Positions 26,430 through 34,034 of a stretch of DNA of 61,758 bases are shown here, piece by piece (position 1 is the stretch's first letter; the number at the start of each line of letters is the position of its first letter). Origin of the DNA: Rhodococcus coprophilus NBRC 100603 (lineage in GTDB: Bacteria; Actinomycetota; Actinomycetes; Mycobacteriales; Mycobacteriaceae); the NCBI RefSeq assembly GCF_001895045.1, contig NZ_BDAM01000004.1:1-61758 (forward strand). The letters run 5' to 3'. Both the position numbers and the translations under genes were made by a program. The notes under the pieces are model-generated. The model saw nothing but the letters and a program-made list of their open reading frames with translations, had not been told where the DNA came from and ran no database searches.

Positions 26430-26993
26430 ATGGACATAGCTCACAATTCCGCTCATCCGGCGCGTCTACAGCAGCCGCGAACTACCGTGGACGTCATGGA
26501 AATGGAAGACCTGAGAATCGGCCGCGCGCTGGTCGTCATCGTCGACGACCGGGTCTCCCACGGGGACAGCCCCGACGCGGCCGGTCCGCTCGTCACGGAG
26601 TTACTGGTGGAAGCCGGGTATGCCGTGGACGGGGTGGTCTCGGTCTCGGCCGACGAGGTGGAGATCCGCAACGCACTCAACACCGCGGTTATCGGCGGGG
26701 TCGACCTCGTCATCTCGGTCGGTGGAACCGGTGTCATGCCGCGAGACGTGACGCCCGATGCAACGGCGGACGTTCTCGATCACGAGATCCGCGGCATCAC
26801 GGAGGCGCTGCGTGCCTCAGGTCTCGCCTCCGGCAATGTGGAAGCCGGTCTGTCGCGCGGACTGGTGGGCGTGTCCGGGTCGACGCTCGTCGCCAATCTG
26901 GCGTCGTCGCGCGCCGCGATCCGCGACGGCATGGCGACATTGCTGCCGCTGGCAGCCCATGTGATCCAGGAATTCTCGCGAGTGGAGGAGTAG
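26430..26993 (+). CDS. moaB2: MoaB/MogA-family molybdopterin protein MoaB2
   Basis: A 187-residue protein with the MoCF fold: ALVVIVDDRVSHGD, GPLVTELLVEAGY, DLVISVGGTGVMPRDVTPDA (molybdopterin-binding loop) and GLVGVSGSTLVANL. It probably adenylylates molybdopterin, or is a regulator as suggested for MoaB2 in mycobacteria where it associates with the MprAB locus. ATG 26430 has AGGAG 6 nt upstream and lies 18 bp after pepD, so it is in the same transcript. A later ATG (MEMEDLR) would also leave the domain intact. Confidence 0.88.
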   Translation: MDIAHNSAHPARLQQPRTTVDVMEMEDLRIGRALVVIVDDRVSHGDSPDAAGPLVTELLVEAGYAVDGVVSVSADEVEIRNALNTAVIGGVDLVISVGGTGVMPRDVTPDATADVLDHEIRGITEALRASGLASGNVEAGLSRGLVGVSGSTLVANLASSRAAIRDGMATLLPLAAHVIQEFSRVEE

Positions 26994-26997
26994 GACA

Positions 26998-27222
26998 ATT
27001 TCCGACGACGAGTCGAGCGGAACTTCCGCCGACAACGCGGCCGAACAGCCCGCGTCACCGTCCCCGAGCCGCGCCCGGATCGACCGGGCGCGGCTTGCGC
27101 GCATCTTCGGTGACGTGCTTCCCGAGACCACCCGGGACGAACGGGACTCGGGGGGTGAAGGCAGGGGGGATTCCGACGAATGGCTGCGTCGGCAAGTGCC
27201 CCCACACCACGGAGGAGTGTGA
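26998..27222 (+). CDS. Small charged protein downstream of moaB2, apparent ATT start
   Basis: A frame of 74 codons beginning after GGAGGAG (7-nt spacing) at ATT 26998; no ATG, GTG or TTG exists in frame between the preceding stop and the conserved core. The product is hydrophilic: Ser/Ala/Pro-rich N-terminus, ARIDRARLARIFGDVLPETT in the middle and DSDEWLRRQVPPHHGGV at the end. Such a RARLARIFGDVLP and WLR-PPHH arrangement looks conserved, and codon bias is normal. It starts 4 bp after moaB2, so it closes the mprAB-pepD-moaB2 cluster. A shorter start at an in-frame GTG (about 27112) is possible. Function unknown. Confidence 0.65.
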   Translation: MSDDESSGTSADNAAEQPASPSPSRARIDRARLARIFGDVLPETTRDERDSGGEGRGDSDEWLRRQVPPHHGGV

Positions 27223-27304
27223 TCTACAACACTTTGGTGAGCCTTACCTACGCCTGAGACAAAGCCGTTATCGGCCGTAAGGAAACGTTCTCGAAACATT
27301 CCGT

Positions 27305-27457
27305 TCAGTCCGCGGCCAGCTTCGCGAGGACGAGGATCATGTGCCCGCGGACACAATCTCGGAAGGTTTCTTCGCCCTCCGGGTGGGGAATGCCCTCTGT
27401 CACCTGGACAAACGCCCAGACGTCGCGATTCGGACCTTGTGCGGCGGTGGGTGACAT
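27305..27457 (-). CDS. Possible 50-residue protein
   Basis: Begins MSPTAAQGPNRDVWAFVQVT, and its last part (RDCVRGHMILVLAKLAAD) would form an amphipathic helix. GC3 is moderately high, and the sequence looks protein-like from the Trp onward. There is no clear ribosome-binding site; an upstream ATG at 27529 would add 24 residues. It lies alone, convergent with the moaB2 transcript and divergent from the porin genes. Could be chance. Confidence 0.35.
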   Translation of the reverse strand: MSPTAAQGPNRDVWAFVQVTEGIPHPEGEETFRDCVRGHMILVLAKLAAD

Positions 27458-27551
27458 GTCGCATCCGGGCCGTGTGGTCTCCGATACAGCCGGACCCGTC
27501 ACGCGACGAACGCACATCGTCGGCCGCACTTCGTCCGTAACTTTCTAGCCG

Positions 27552-27580
27552 TTGCCCCGGCAAAGGTCACGGTCTAATCT
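27552..27580 (+). promoter_or_regulatory. Possible porin-operon promoter
   Basis: TTGCCC (27552-27557), 17 bp, TAATCT (27575-27580), about 220 bp upstream of the first porin gene, in a region (27458-27801) with no other gene. Confidence 0.35.
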
Positions 27581-27801
27581 CCCTCTCAGGTTCGATCAGA
27601 TCGCGGAGAGGTCTCACACATCGGCTCCTCGATCTCGAATCGGTAACGCAATACCGTGTGGACGATCGATTCAACGAGCACACCGGCCGGCGCTCCGGCG
27701 GTGTGCTCGCTGTTGAAGAACGCCTTCGCGGGCGACGAGGGCGACCAGCAGTGCCGGACGCGGGTGCGCCACCCGGCACGCAGAGAACGGATGAGGCATT
27801 C

Positions 27802-28575
27802 ATGAAGATTCAGACGCGACGCGGTTTCAGAGCCGCCCGCAACGCCACGGTGGCGGCGGCCGCCGTGGCCGGTCTGGTTCTCGGATCGACCGGCGCCGCG
27901 AGCGCAGAGGTCAACGATCAGAACCGGATCGTCTCCGACGGTAACGAAGTGATCGTCACGCAGGAGGACACCTTCATCCAGGGTGTTCCCCCCATCGGCG
28001 GCAGCCCCCTGAGCCGTGAGTGGTTCCACAACGGCCGTGGCCTCGCCAACATCGTCGGCCCCGACGCCGCGGACTTCGAGGGCACGACCTTCCAGTTCGG
28101 CTACCAGGTCGCATGGTCGGCATCGGTTGACGGTGCGATCGGCTTCAACTGGGCGAGTCCTGACCCGACTCTTACGGCGAAGTCTACTGAAACCACCAAG
28201 GTCGAGCCGGTCTACGAGGTCGATGGCGAAGGCGCCGCGAAGCTCGATGCGGATGGCAAGCCGATTCAAGCTACGGATTCGGAGGGCAACAAGCTCTTCA
28301 AGGAGACCGTCACCGACACCGATACCATGACCGCCAAGATGGGCGGCATTCTCCCTCAGCTGTCGGCCGGCGTCGAATTGTCGCAGGCGCCCGGAATCGC
28401 AGAAGTTGTGGTTGCCGAAGGCGAGTTCGACGGCGACTTCAAGGAAGTTCAGATCGCCAACGTCCACGGTGCGGCCACCGGCGTCATCGGCCAGGTTTCG
28501 GTTCGCCCCTTCGTACGCGCCATCACTTCCAACGGCGACAACGTCACGACCTACGGCCAGGTCTGGACCCTCTGA
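27802..28575 (+). CDS. MspA-family porin with enlarged constriction loop
   Basis: A 257-residue protein with a 35-residue Sec signal ending ASA-E. The mature sequence matches the MspA family (LSREWFHNGRG, FEGTTFQFGYQ, RPFVRAITSNGDNVTTYG). MspA forms an octameric beta-barrel in the mycolic-acid outer membrane. Between WASP (120) and ILPQ (183) there are 62 residues, against 15 in the adjacent paralogue and a short DDGD loop in MspA, so a net 47-residue acidic insert replaces the constriction region. The insert (28162-28347) uses more A/T-ending codons (ACT, TCT, GCT, CAA) than the rest. It is 53 bp upstream of the second porin gene. Confidence 0.9.
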   Translation: MKIQTRRGFRAARNATVAAAAVAGLVLGSTGAASAEVNDQNRIVSDGNEVIVTQEDTFIQGVPPIGGSPLSREWFHNGRGLANIVGPDAADFEGTTFQFGYQVAWSASVDGAIGFNWASPDPTLTAKSTETTKVEPVYEVDGEGAAKLDADGKPIQATDSEGNKLFKETVTDTDTMTAKMGGILPQLSAGVELSQAPGIAEVVVAEGEFDGDFKEVQIANVHGAATGVIGQVSVRPFVRAITSNGDNVTTYGQVWTL

Positions 28576-28628
28576 GTCCTGCACTGCCCATCCCACCAGT
28601 AGTACACACCACCAAAAACGGAGTAATC

Positions 28629-29258
28629 ATGGGAATCAAGTCGCGTGGCTTCAAGGCCGCCCGTAACGCCACTGTGGCCGGTGCCGCCGTTCTCGGTCTG
28701 GTCCTCGGTGCCTCGGGTGCCGCTTCGGCCGAGGTCAACGATCAGAACCGCATCGTCTCCGACGGCCTCGAGGTCGTGGTGACGCAGGAAGACACCTCCA
28801 TCCAGGGCGTTCCGGCCCTCGGTGGCAGCCCGTTCAACCGCGAGTTCTTCCACAACGGCCGCGGCACCGCCAACATCCTCGGTGAGGGTGCAGCCGACGC
28901 GGAGGGCACCACCTTCCAGTTCGGTTACCAGTTCGCATGGGCCGGCAGCATCGACGGCGCCATCGGCGTCACCTACTCCACCCCCGGCCTCGAGGTCGAA
29001 CTCCCCGATGCGTCCGCTACGGTCACCGACATCCTCCCGCAGGCATACGCCGAGCTCGAGCTGACCCCGGCTCCGGGCATCGAGGAGCTCGTCGTCGCCG
29101 AGGGCGAGTTCGACGGTGACTTCAAGTCCGTTCAGTTCGCCAACGTCCACGGCACCGCCTCCGGCGTCCTCGGCGCTGTCCAGGTGCGTCCGTTCGTCCG
29201 CGCGATCACCGCAAACGGCGACAACGTCACCACCTACGGTGAGGTCTGGACCGTCTAA
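28629..29258 (+). CDS. MspA-family porin
   Basis: A 209-residue protein with signal peptide (first 34 residues, ending ASA-E). It is strongly similar to the upstream paralogue over the whole length except the loop: EVNDQNRIVSDG, REFFHNGRGTAN, GTTFQFGYQFAW and RPFVRAITANGDNVTTYGE. At the position of the MspA constriction residues (D90, D91, D93) it has LEVELPDASATV, also acidic, which predicts cation preference. GGAG lies 8 nt before the ATG. The two genes probably form an operon ended by a strong terminator and arose by tandem duplication. Confidence 0.93.
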   Translation: MGIKSRGFKAARNATVAGAAVLGLVLGASGAASAEVNDQNRIVSDGLEVVVTQEDTSIQGVPALGGSPFNREFFHNGRGTANILGEGAADAEGTTFQFGYQFAWAGSIDGAIGVTYSTPGLEVELPDASATVTDILPQAYAELELTPAPGIEELVVAEGEFDGDFKSVQFANVHGTASGVLGAVQVRPFVRAITANGDNVTTYGEVWTV

Positions 29259-29290
29259 GTAGACGTCCGGCAACTGCCGAATCGCACCAC

Positions 29291-29332
29291 AAAGCTGGGC
29301 CCACTCGGAATCCGAGTGGGCCCAGCTTTTTT
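29291..29332 (+). terminator. Strong intrinsic terminator of the porin operon
   Basis: AAAGCTGGGCCCACTCGGA and its exact complement (29311-29329) form a stem of up to 19 bp, followed by a run of T. It lies 33 bp after the second porin stop and can also serve the opposing mscL gene, whose stop is 13 bp further. Confidence 0.9.
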
Positions 29333-29344
29333 CGTGTTCGAGAG

Positions 29345-29776
29345 CTAAGGGCGAGGGGTGGGCCGGGGGCGCGCGCCGCCCTGGCCCGGTTGGCCGGCCT
29401 GTGCCTCGAGGATGTCGCGGATCTGGATGAGCAGATCTTCGGCACTCGCCTCCTTGTCCGCTTCCTCGCTGACGAACTTCTTCTTCGCCGCGTTGGCGGG
29501 AAGGATGAGCACGAAGTACACGACCGCGGCGATGATGATGAAGTTGATCGCGGCCGTGATCACCGCACCCACATTGATGAAGGTTGCCGGATTGTCGGCG
29601 ACGATCTGGAAGCCCCAGCCCAAGTCGTTGTCGCCGCCGAGCGCGGCGATCAGCGGTTCGATCACATACGTGGTGAACGCGGTGACGATCGCCGTGAACG
29701 CGGTGCCGACCACCACAGCGACAGCAAGATCGAGGACGTTACCTCGGAGGAGAAAGTCCTTGAAGCCTTTGAGCAT
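29345..29776 (-). CDS. mscL: Large-conductance mechanosensitive channel MscL (copy 1)
   Basis: A 143-residue protein starting MLKGFKDFLLRGNVLDLAVAV, the canonical MscL N-terminus. TM1 is GNVLDLAVAVVVGTAFTAIV with the pore glycine/valine pattern, TM2 is AAINFIIIAAVVYFVLILP, and the C-terminal helix (SAEDLLIQIRDILEAQ) forms the cytoplasmic bundle. It opens on membrane tension to release solutes. An internal start was chosen: upstream codons in frame lack family similarity, and AGGAG precedes the ATG. A second MscL is encoded at 39548-40033. Its position after moaB2 and porins resembles Rv0985c. Confidence 0.95.
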   Translation of the reverse strand: MLKGFKDFLLRGNVLDLAVAVVVGTAFTAIVTAFTTYVIEPLIAALGGDNDLGWGFQIVADNPATFINVGAVITAAINFIIIAAVVYFVLILPANAAKKKFVSEEADKEASAEDLLIQIRDILEAQAGQPGQGGARPRPTPRP

Positions 29777-29928
29777 GGTGCTCTCCTTCGTGCGGGACGT
29801 TCCGGCAACGAGCGTGGGCACGTGCTGTGGATCACATCCACAGACTGACGATAAACCCGGCCGGGCGTTCGGTACGGCGTACTCGCGCACTTCGGCGTGA
29901 GGCGCCCGGCACCACCTCGGTGCCACCG

Positions 29929-30651
29929 TCAGTGCAGGGTCACAGTGAGCGCACTGACGAGGGACGCCGCTGCTACCGCTGTGGCCTGGCCCGGTTCGAG
30001 GGCAACCAGGATCACCTGCTCGTGCCGGTCGCGGGCGGAGTCCGCACGTTGCGCGAGTACGACGATCGCTCCGCGCGCCAGGACGTGCGCGTCGGGAACC
30101 GCGACATCCGTTCCGCCGGCCACCGTCACGACGTCGACGAGATCGCCTTCGCGCAGCAGTTCACCCACCCCGGCATCCGCGAGCCTGATCGGCACCACCC
30201 GGGCGTCGTCGTTGCCGGTTGCCGCCGACGCGAGGCGTGGTCCCACCAATCGTGCGTCCACCAGGATTTCACCGTTCGGGACCGGACCGGCGAGCGTGTG
30301 GCCCACAGCATCCGCGGGGTCGGTGAGGGAACCGGCGACAAGGTTCGAAGCATCGCGGTCGGTGACGGTGAGGTCGTCGGCGGTGAGAATGCGGCCCGGA
30401 TTCAGATCCCGCGCAGCGACGACGACGGACACGCGTTCCGAGTCCGGATTGCCGCGCAGCGCAAGGACTATCGCGAGAACGGTGAGAAGTGCCGCGCCTG
30501 CGCGTCGTGCGTTACCGGCGCGTGCCCAGCCCGGCCGCAATCGTTCGGCGATCCGGTCGGGCAGGGTGGGCTGCAACGAGCCGAGCCCGGGCGCGCGAGG
30601 CCGCCCGGAGGGAGCGGACCGGGGCGGAAACGAAAACGGACCGACGGGCAT
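29929..30651 (-). CDS. SAF-domain membrane protein
   Basis: A 240-residue protein. The first 45 residues are Pro/Arg-rich, one TM follows (about 50-66, ARRAGAALLTVLAIVLAL), and then comes a SAF domain (VSVVVAARDLNPGRILTADDLTV) of the type seen in flagellar P-ring chaperone FlgA and pilus protein CpaB. The rest (RLADAGVGELLREGDLVDVVTV) continues the beta-rich domain. No pilus genes are near, so its role is unknown. It is on the same strand as the Ruc-like gene 95 bp upstream and may be co-expressed with it. Confidence 0.8.
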   Translation of the reverse strand: MPVGPFSFPPRSAPSGRPRAPGLGSLQPTLPDRIAERLRPGWARAGNARRAGAALLTVLAIVLALRGNPDSERVSVVVAARDLNPGRILTADDLTVTDRDASNLVAGSLTDPADAVGHTLAGPVPNGEILVDARLVGPRLASAATGNDDARVVPIRLADAGVGELLREGDLVDVVTVAGGTDVAVPDAHVLARGAIVVLAQRADSARDRHEQVILVALEPGQATAVAAASLVSALTVTLH

Positions 30652-30746
30652 GAACCTACGCTATGCGTTCGGGTCAGCCCGCCGGTCTCGCGGAAGGTCG
30701 TCGGGGTCGGCCTGGGGATTCGCAAGCCGCCTGTGGAGAGGTCCGG

Positions 30747-31076
30747 TCAGCTCGCTGCGGCAGCGGGGGCCGAGGACGTGCTCGACGAAGAGGTGCTCGA
30801 AGAGGAACTGCTCGACGAGGAGGTGCTCGACGAGGATCCTGCGCTATCGGAGCTGCTCGACTTGGATTCGGTCTTCGCGCTCTCGCTCGCGGTGCTGCCG
30901 CTACGGGAGTCGGTGCGGTAGAAGCCGCTGCCCTTGAAGACGATGCCGACCGAGTTGAACAGCTTGCGCAGCTTGCCGCTGCACTCCGGGCATTCGGTCA
31001 GGGAAGCGTCGCTGAACGACTGCACAATGTCGAATTTGTTGTCGCACGCCGTGCAGGCATATGAGTAGGTGGGCAC
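30747..31076 (-). CDS. FmdB-family zinc ribbon protein, Ruc-like redox-regulated chaperone
   Basis: A 109-residue protein: an N-terminal zinc ribbon with four Cys (C8, C11, C29, C32: YACTACDNKF and TECPECSGK) and a 50-residue tail made largely of Ser and Thr, hence disordered. This matches Rv0991c (Ruc), a chaperone activated by oxidation of the Zn-Cys site with an unstructured C-terminus; function here is inferred from the architecture and position. A CIRCE operator 53-79 bp upstream predicts HrcA heat-shock control, as for Ruc. Confidence 0.85.
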   Translation of the reverse strand: MPTYSYACTACDNKFDIVQSFSDASLTECPECSGKLRKLFNSVGIVFKGSGFYRTDSRSGSTASESAKTESKSSSSDSAGSSSSTSSSSSSSSSTSSSSTSSAPAAAAS

Positions 31077-31128
31077 CGGTTGATCCTCCGCCAGTTCGTC
31101 GTACCGCGGTATTCGTCATCCCGCAGCT

Positions 31129-31155
31129 TTGGCACTCTATCGCCGACAGTGCCAA
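31129..31155. promoter_or_regulatory. CIRCE element (HrcA operator)
   Basis: TTGGCACTC-N9-CAGTGCCAA matches the CIRCE consensus TTAGCACTC-N9-GAGTGCTAA with exact 9-nt spacing and two changes in all in the left and right arms relative to strict symmetry. It lies in the gap before the Ruc-like gene and overlaps its likely promoter. Confidence 0.8.
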
Positions 31156-31160
31156 CAACG

Positions 31161-31763
31161 CTAGCGGGTGTGTTGTTCCGCACGGTTCGGCGTCCCGAGG
31201 CGGACCAGCCCCTTCCCCGGGGTCAGCGCCCACCCCATCCGAATGTCGTGAGGATCCTCGGGTAGCTCGGTGACCAGTTCGGCGTCACGCACGACGGCGA
31301 CGATCCTCGCGGCGGGTGAGGCCAGATGGAGAGTGCGGTCGTAGAACCCCGCGCCCCGGCCCAATCGCACTCCGCGGCGGTCGACCGCGAGCGCCGGCAC
31401 GAGGACGGTGTGCGCTCGGCCGACCGTCTCCGGTGGCAGTACTTCTCCCGTCGGTTCCCGGAGTCCGAAACCCGCCGCGACCAGCGAGGACTCGCCGCGG
31501 TACTGTGCCCACGAAAGCGCGGACCCCTCTCGCGTCACCGGCACGAGGACGGTGGTCCCCGCGGAGACGAGCGCGTCGAGAAGGGAGGTCGAGCCCGGTT
31601 CCGAACCAACGGGGACGTAAGCGCAGACCGTCGACCCCGCCGGTGCCAGCGAGGCAGCCGCCCGACTGAGAGCCTCGTCCTCGACGTGTCGAAGATCGCT
31701 CTCCAGCCCGCGTCGAGCGGAGAGAATTCGGGTACGCCAGATTGCTTTGGAATTGCGGGCCAT
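31161..31763 (-). CDS. 5-formyltetrahydrofolate cyclo-ligase
   Basis: A 200-residue protein with the family start KAIWRTRILSARRGL, the middle VPVTREGSALSWAQYRG and the signature VDRRGVRLGRGAGFYDRTL, which forms the ATP/folate site. It converts 5-formyl-THF to 5,10-methenyl-THF in one-carbon metabolism. It is divergent from galU (60 bp between starts) and lies upstream of the Ruc-like gene, as in M. tuberculosis (Rv0992c). Confidence 0.92.
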   Translation of the reverse strand: MARNSKAIWRTRILSARRGLESDLRHVEDEALSRAAASLAPAGSTVCAYVPVGSEPGSTSLLDALVSAGTTVLVPVTREGSALSWAQYRGESSLVAAGFGLREPTGEVLPPETVGRAHTVLVPALAVDRRGVRLGRGAGFYDRTLHLASPAARIVAVVRDAELVTELPEDPHDIRMGWALTPGKGLVRLGTPNRAEQHTR

Positions 31764-31823
31764 GCGGGTCGCCTTAAGATCACGTGGCCACCGATCGGTG
31801 GGCCGAAGTTAGGGTGGGAGTCT

Positions 31824-32735
31824 ATGACGAACAAAACGGACGGCGCGGCGTGGCGCTTCAAGACCGCGGTTGTCCCGGCGGCGGGCATGGGTACGCGGTT
31901 CCTCCCCGCAACGAAGACGGTCCCCAAGGAGCTTCTCCCGGTGGTCGACACCCCGGGTATCGAGCTCGTCGCGGGTGAAGCGGCCGATTCGGGTGCGGAG
32001 CGACTGCTGATCGTGACCGCGCCCGGTAAAGACGGTGTCGTCGCGCACTTCGTCGAAGACCTCGTTCTCGAGTCGAAGCTCGAAGAGAAGGGCAAGTACG
32101 AACTTCTCGCCAAGGTTCGCAAGGCGCAGGGACTTCTCGAGGTCGAGTCGGTCATCCAGGAGAAGCCGCTCGGGCTGGGTCACGCGGTTGCGTGCGCGGA
32201 GGCTGCTCTCGACGATGACGAGGAAGCCATCGCCGTGTTGCTGCCCGACGACCTCGTGCTGCCCGTCGGCGTCCTCGAGATCATGCAGCGGGTGCGCGCC
32301 AAGCGCGGCGGGTCGGTGCTGTGCGCGATCGACGTGCCCAAGGAACAGGTGAGCGCGTACGGCGTGTTCGACGTCGAGATCGTGCCCGACGCCGTCAACC
32401 CCGACGTGCTCAAGGTTCTCGGCATGGTCGAGAAGCCGGACGTCGCAGATGCTCCCTCCACATTCGCCGCTGCCGGTCGGTACCTCCTCGACCGGGCGAT
32501 CTTCGACGCACTGCGTCGCATCGAGCCGGGCACGGGCGGAGAACTCCAGCTCACCGACGCCATCGCGCTGTTGATTGCCGAGGGTCACCCCGTGCACGTG
32601 GTGGTGCACCGCGGCACCCGACACGACCTCGGAAATCCCGGCGGGTACCTTCGCGCTGCGGTTGACTCTGCGTTGAACACGGACGAGTACGGTCCCTCGC
32701 TTCGCGAGTGGCTGATCGAGCGCCTGGAACAGTGA
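31824..32735 (+). CDS. galU: UTP-glucose-1-phosphate uridylyltransferase
   Basis: A 303-residue nucleotidyltransferase: AVVPAAGMGTRFLPATKTVPKE (nucleotide-binding motif), the active-site VIQEKPLGLGHAVACA, LLPDDLVL and VVHRGTRHDLGNPGGYL. It makes UDP-glucose for envelope polysaccharides and trehalose. ATG 31824 follows GGGAG with suitable spacing. Gene order galU-glp-rimJ matches Rv0993-0995. Confidence 0.96.
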   Translation: MTNKTDGAAWRFKTAVVPAAGMGTRFLPATKTVPKELLPVVDTPGIELVAGEAADSGAERLLIVTAPGKDGVVAHFVEDLVLESKLEEKGKYELLAKVRKAQGLLEVESVIQEKPLGLGHAVACAEAALDDDEEAIAVLLPDDLVLPVGVLEIMQRVRAKRGGSVLCAIDVPKEQVSAYGVFDVEIVPDAVNPDVLKVLGMVEKPDVADAPSTFAAAGRYLLDRAIFDALRRIEPGTGGELQLTDAIALLIAEGHPVHVVVHRGTRHDLGNPGGYLRAAVDSALNTDEYGPSLREWLIERLEQ

Positions 32736-32768
32736 CAGGCGGCACCTGGCTGGAGGTCGAGAAGCGGT

Positions 32769-34034
32769 ATGCGGTCGGTTGAGGATCAGCAGGCGAGGGT
32801 CACGGCGGCAGCAGTCGCACCCCGGCCGGTCCGGGTAGCCATCTCCGAAGCGCAGGGTTTGCTGTGCGCTGAGGAGGTGGTCACCGAGCGTCCGCTGCCG
32901 GGCTTCGACCAGGCCGCGATCGACGGCTATGCCGTTCGCAGCGTCGACGTGCGGTCCCCGGAAGGGCGCCGGTCGTCGGACACCGACGACCAGGACAGCG
33001 AGGACATCGTTCTCCCTGTCGTCGGCGAAGTTCGCGCCGGATCGCGGCAGCCCATCCGGTTGCAGCCTCGCCAGGCGGTGCGCGTCGACACCGGCGCACC
33101 GCTGCCGACGCTTGCCGACGCGGTCCTGCCGCTTGCCTACACCGACCAAGGAGCCGCCCGCATCAAGGTGCTGCAGCCGGTCCGCACGGGCGACTATGTC
33201 CGTCGCACGGGCGACGACGTCCAGCCGGGCGATGTCGCGGTGCGAGCCGGCACCATCATCGGTGCGGCGCAGGTGGGCCTTCTCGCCGCAGTGGGCCGCG
33301 ACAAGGTGCTCGTCCATCCCAGGCCGCGACTGTCGGTGATCTCCGTCGGCGGCGAACTCGTCGACGTCGAGCGCACCCCCGGTCCCGGCCAGGTGTACGA
33401 CGTGAATTCCTACGCGCTGGCGGCGGCCGCACGCGACGCCGGCGCGGACGTGAATCGGGTCGGCATCGCCAGCACCGACCCGAAGCGACTACGTGAGGTC
33501 GTGGAGGGCCAGCTCATCCGCGCCGAGATCGTGGTGATCGCCGGTGCGGTGGGCGGCGGGGCCCTCGAGGACGTCCGGGAAGCGCTCGCGGATCTCGGCG
33601 ATCTCGAGGTGGAACGGGTCGCGATGCACCCGGGGTCCGTCCAGGGCTTCGGCAGACTCGGCCGGGACGAGGTCCCGACGTTTCTGCTGCCGGCAAATCC
33701 TGTGAGCGCGCTCGTCGTCTTCGAGGTCATGGTTCGGCCGCTGATCCGCATCGCTCTCGGCCGTCGGCAGCCGATGCGCCGCATCGTTGCTGCGCGCACG
33801 GTCGCACCCGTCACCTCGATCCCCGGCCGCAAGGGATACCTCCGCGGGCAGTTGCTGCGTGACGAAGCGACCGGCGAGTATCTCGTGCAGGCGCTCGGGG
33901 GTGCTGCGGGCGCGTCGTCGCACCTGCTCGCGACGCTCGCCGAAGCCAACTGCCTCGTGATCGTGGAACCGGAAATCTCCGAGGTGCGCGCCGGTGAACG
34001 GGTCGACGTGGCGTTTCTCGGGCAGCGCGGTTGA
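32769..34034 (+). CDS. glp: MoeA-family gephyrin-like protein Glp
   Basis: A 421-residue MoeA-fold protein: domain III start PLPGFDQAAIDGYAV, PTLADAVLPLAYTDQ, the molybdopterin-binding region VISVGGELVDVE, and the C-terminal domain IV (RKGYLRGQL). It could serve molybdate insertion, but in Corynebacterium the orthologue in this neighbourhood is Glp, which binds FtsZ and the membrane receptor GlpR in division. The GlpR gene is present here three genes down, supporting that reading. In MoeA the motif after VVIAGAVGGG usually reads SGGVSVG; the change suggests altered or lost catalysis. rimJ overlaps by one base. Confidence 0.85.
   Translation: MRSVEDQQARVTAAAVAPRPVRVAISEAQGLLCAEEVVTERPLPGFDQAAIDGYAVRSVDVRSPEGRRSSDTDDQDSEDIVLPVVGEVRAGSRQPIRLQPRQAVRVDTGAPLPTLADAVLPLAYTDQGAARIKVLQPVRTGDYVRRTGDDVQPGDVAVRAGTIIGAAQVGLLAAVGRDKVLVHPRPRLSVISVGGELVDVERTPGPGQVYDVNSYALAAAARDAGADVNRVGIASTDPKRLREVVEGQLIRAEIVVIAGAVGGGALEDVREALADLGDLEVERVAMHPGSVQGFGRLGRDEVPTFLLPANPVSALVVFEVMVRPLIRIALGRRQPMRRIVAARTVAPVTSIPGRKGYLRGQLLRDEATGEYLVQALGGAAGASSHLLATLAEANCLVIVEPEISEVRAGERVDVAFLGQRG

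Noticed and set aside
27644-27654. TAACGCAATAC shared between the porin leader and the M23 promoter region (5833-5843)
   Set aside because: An 11-base match is expected many times by chance between regions of a 62-kb window, and the flanks do not agree.
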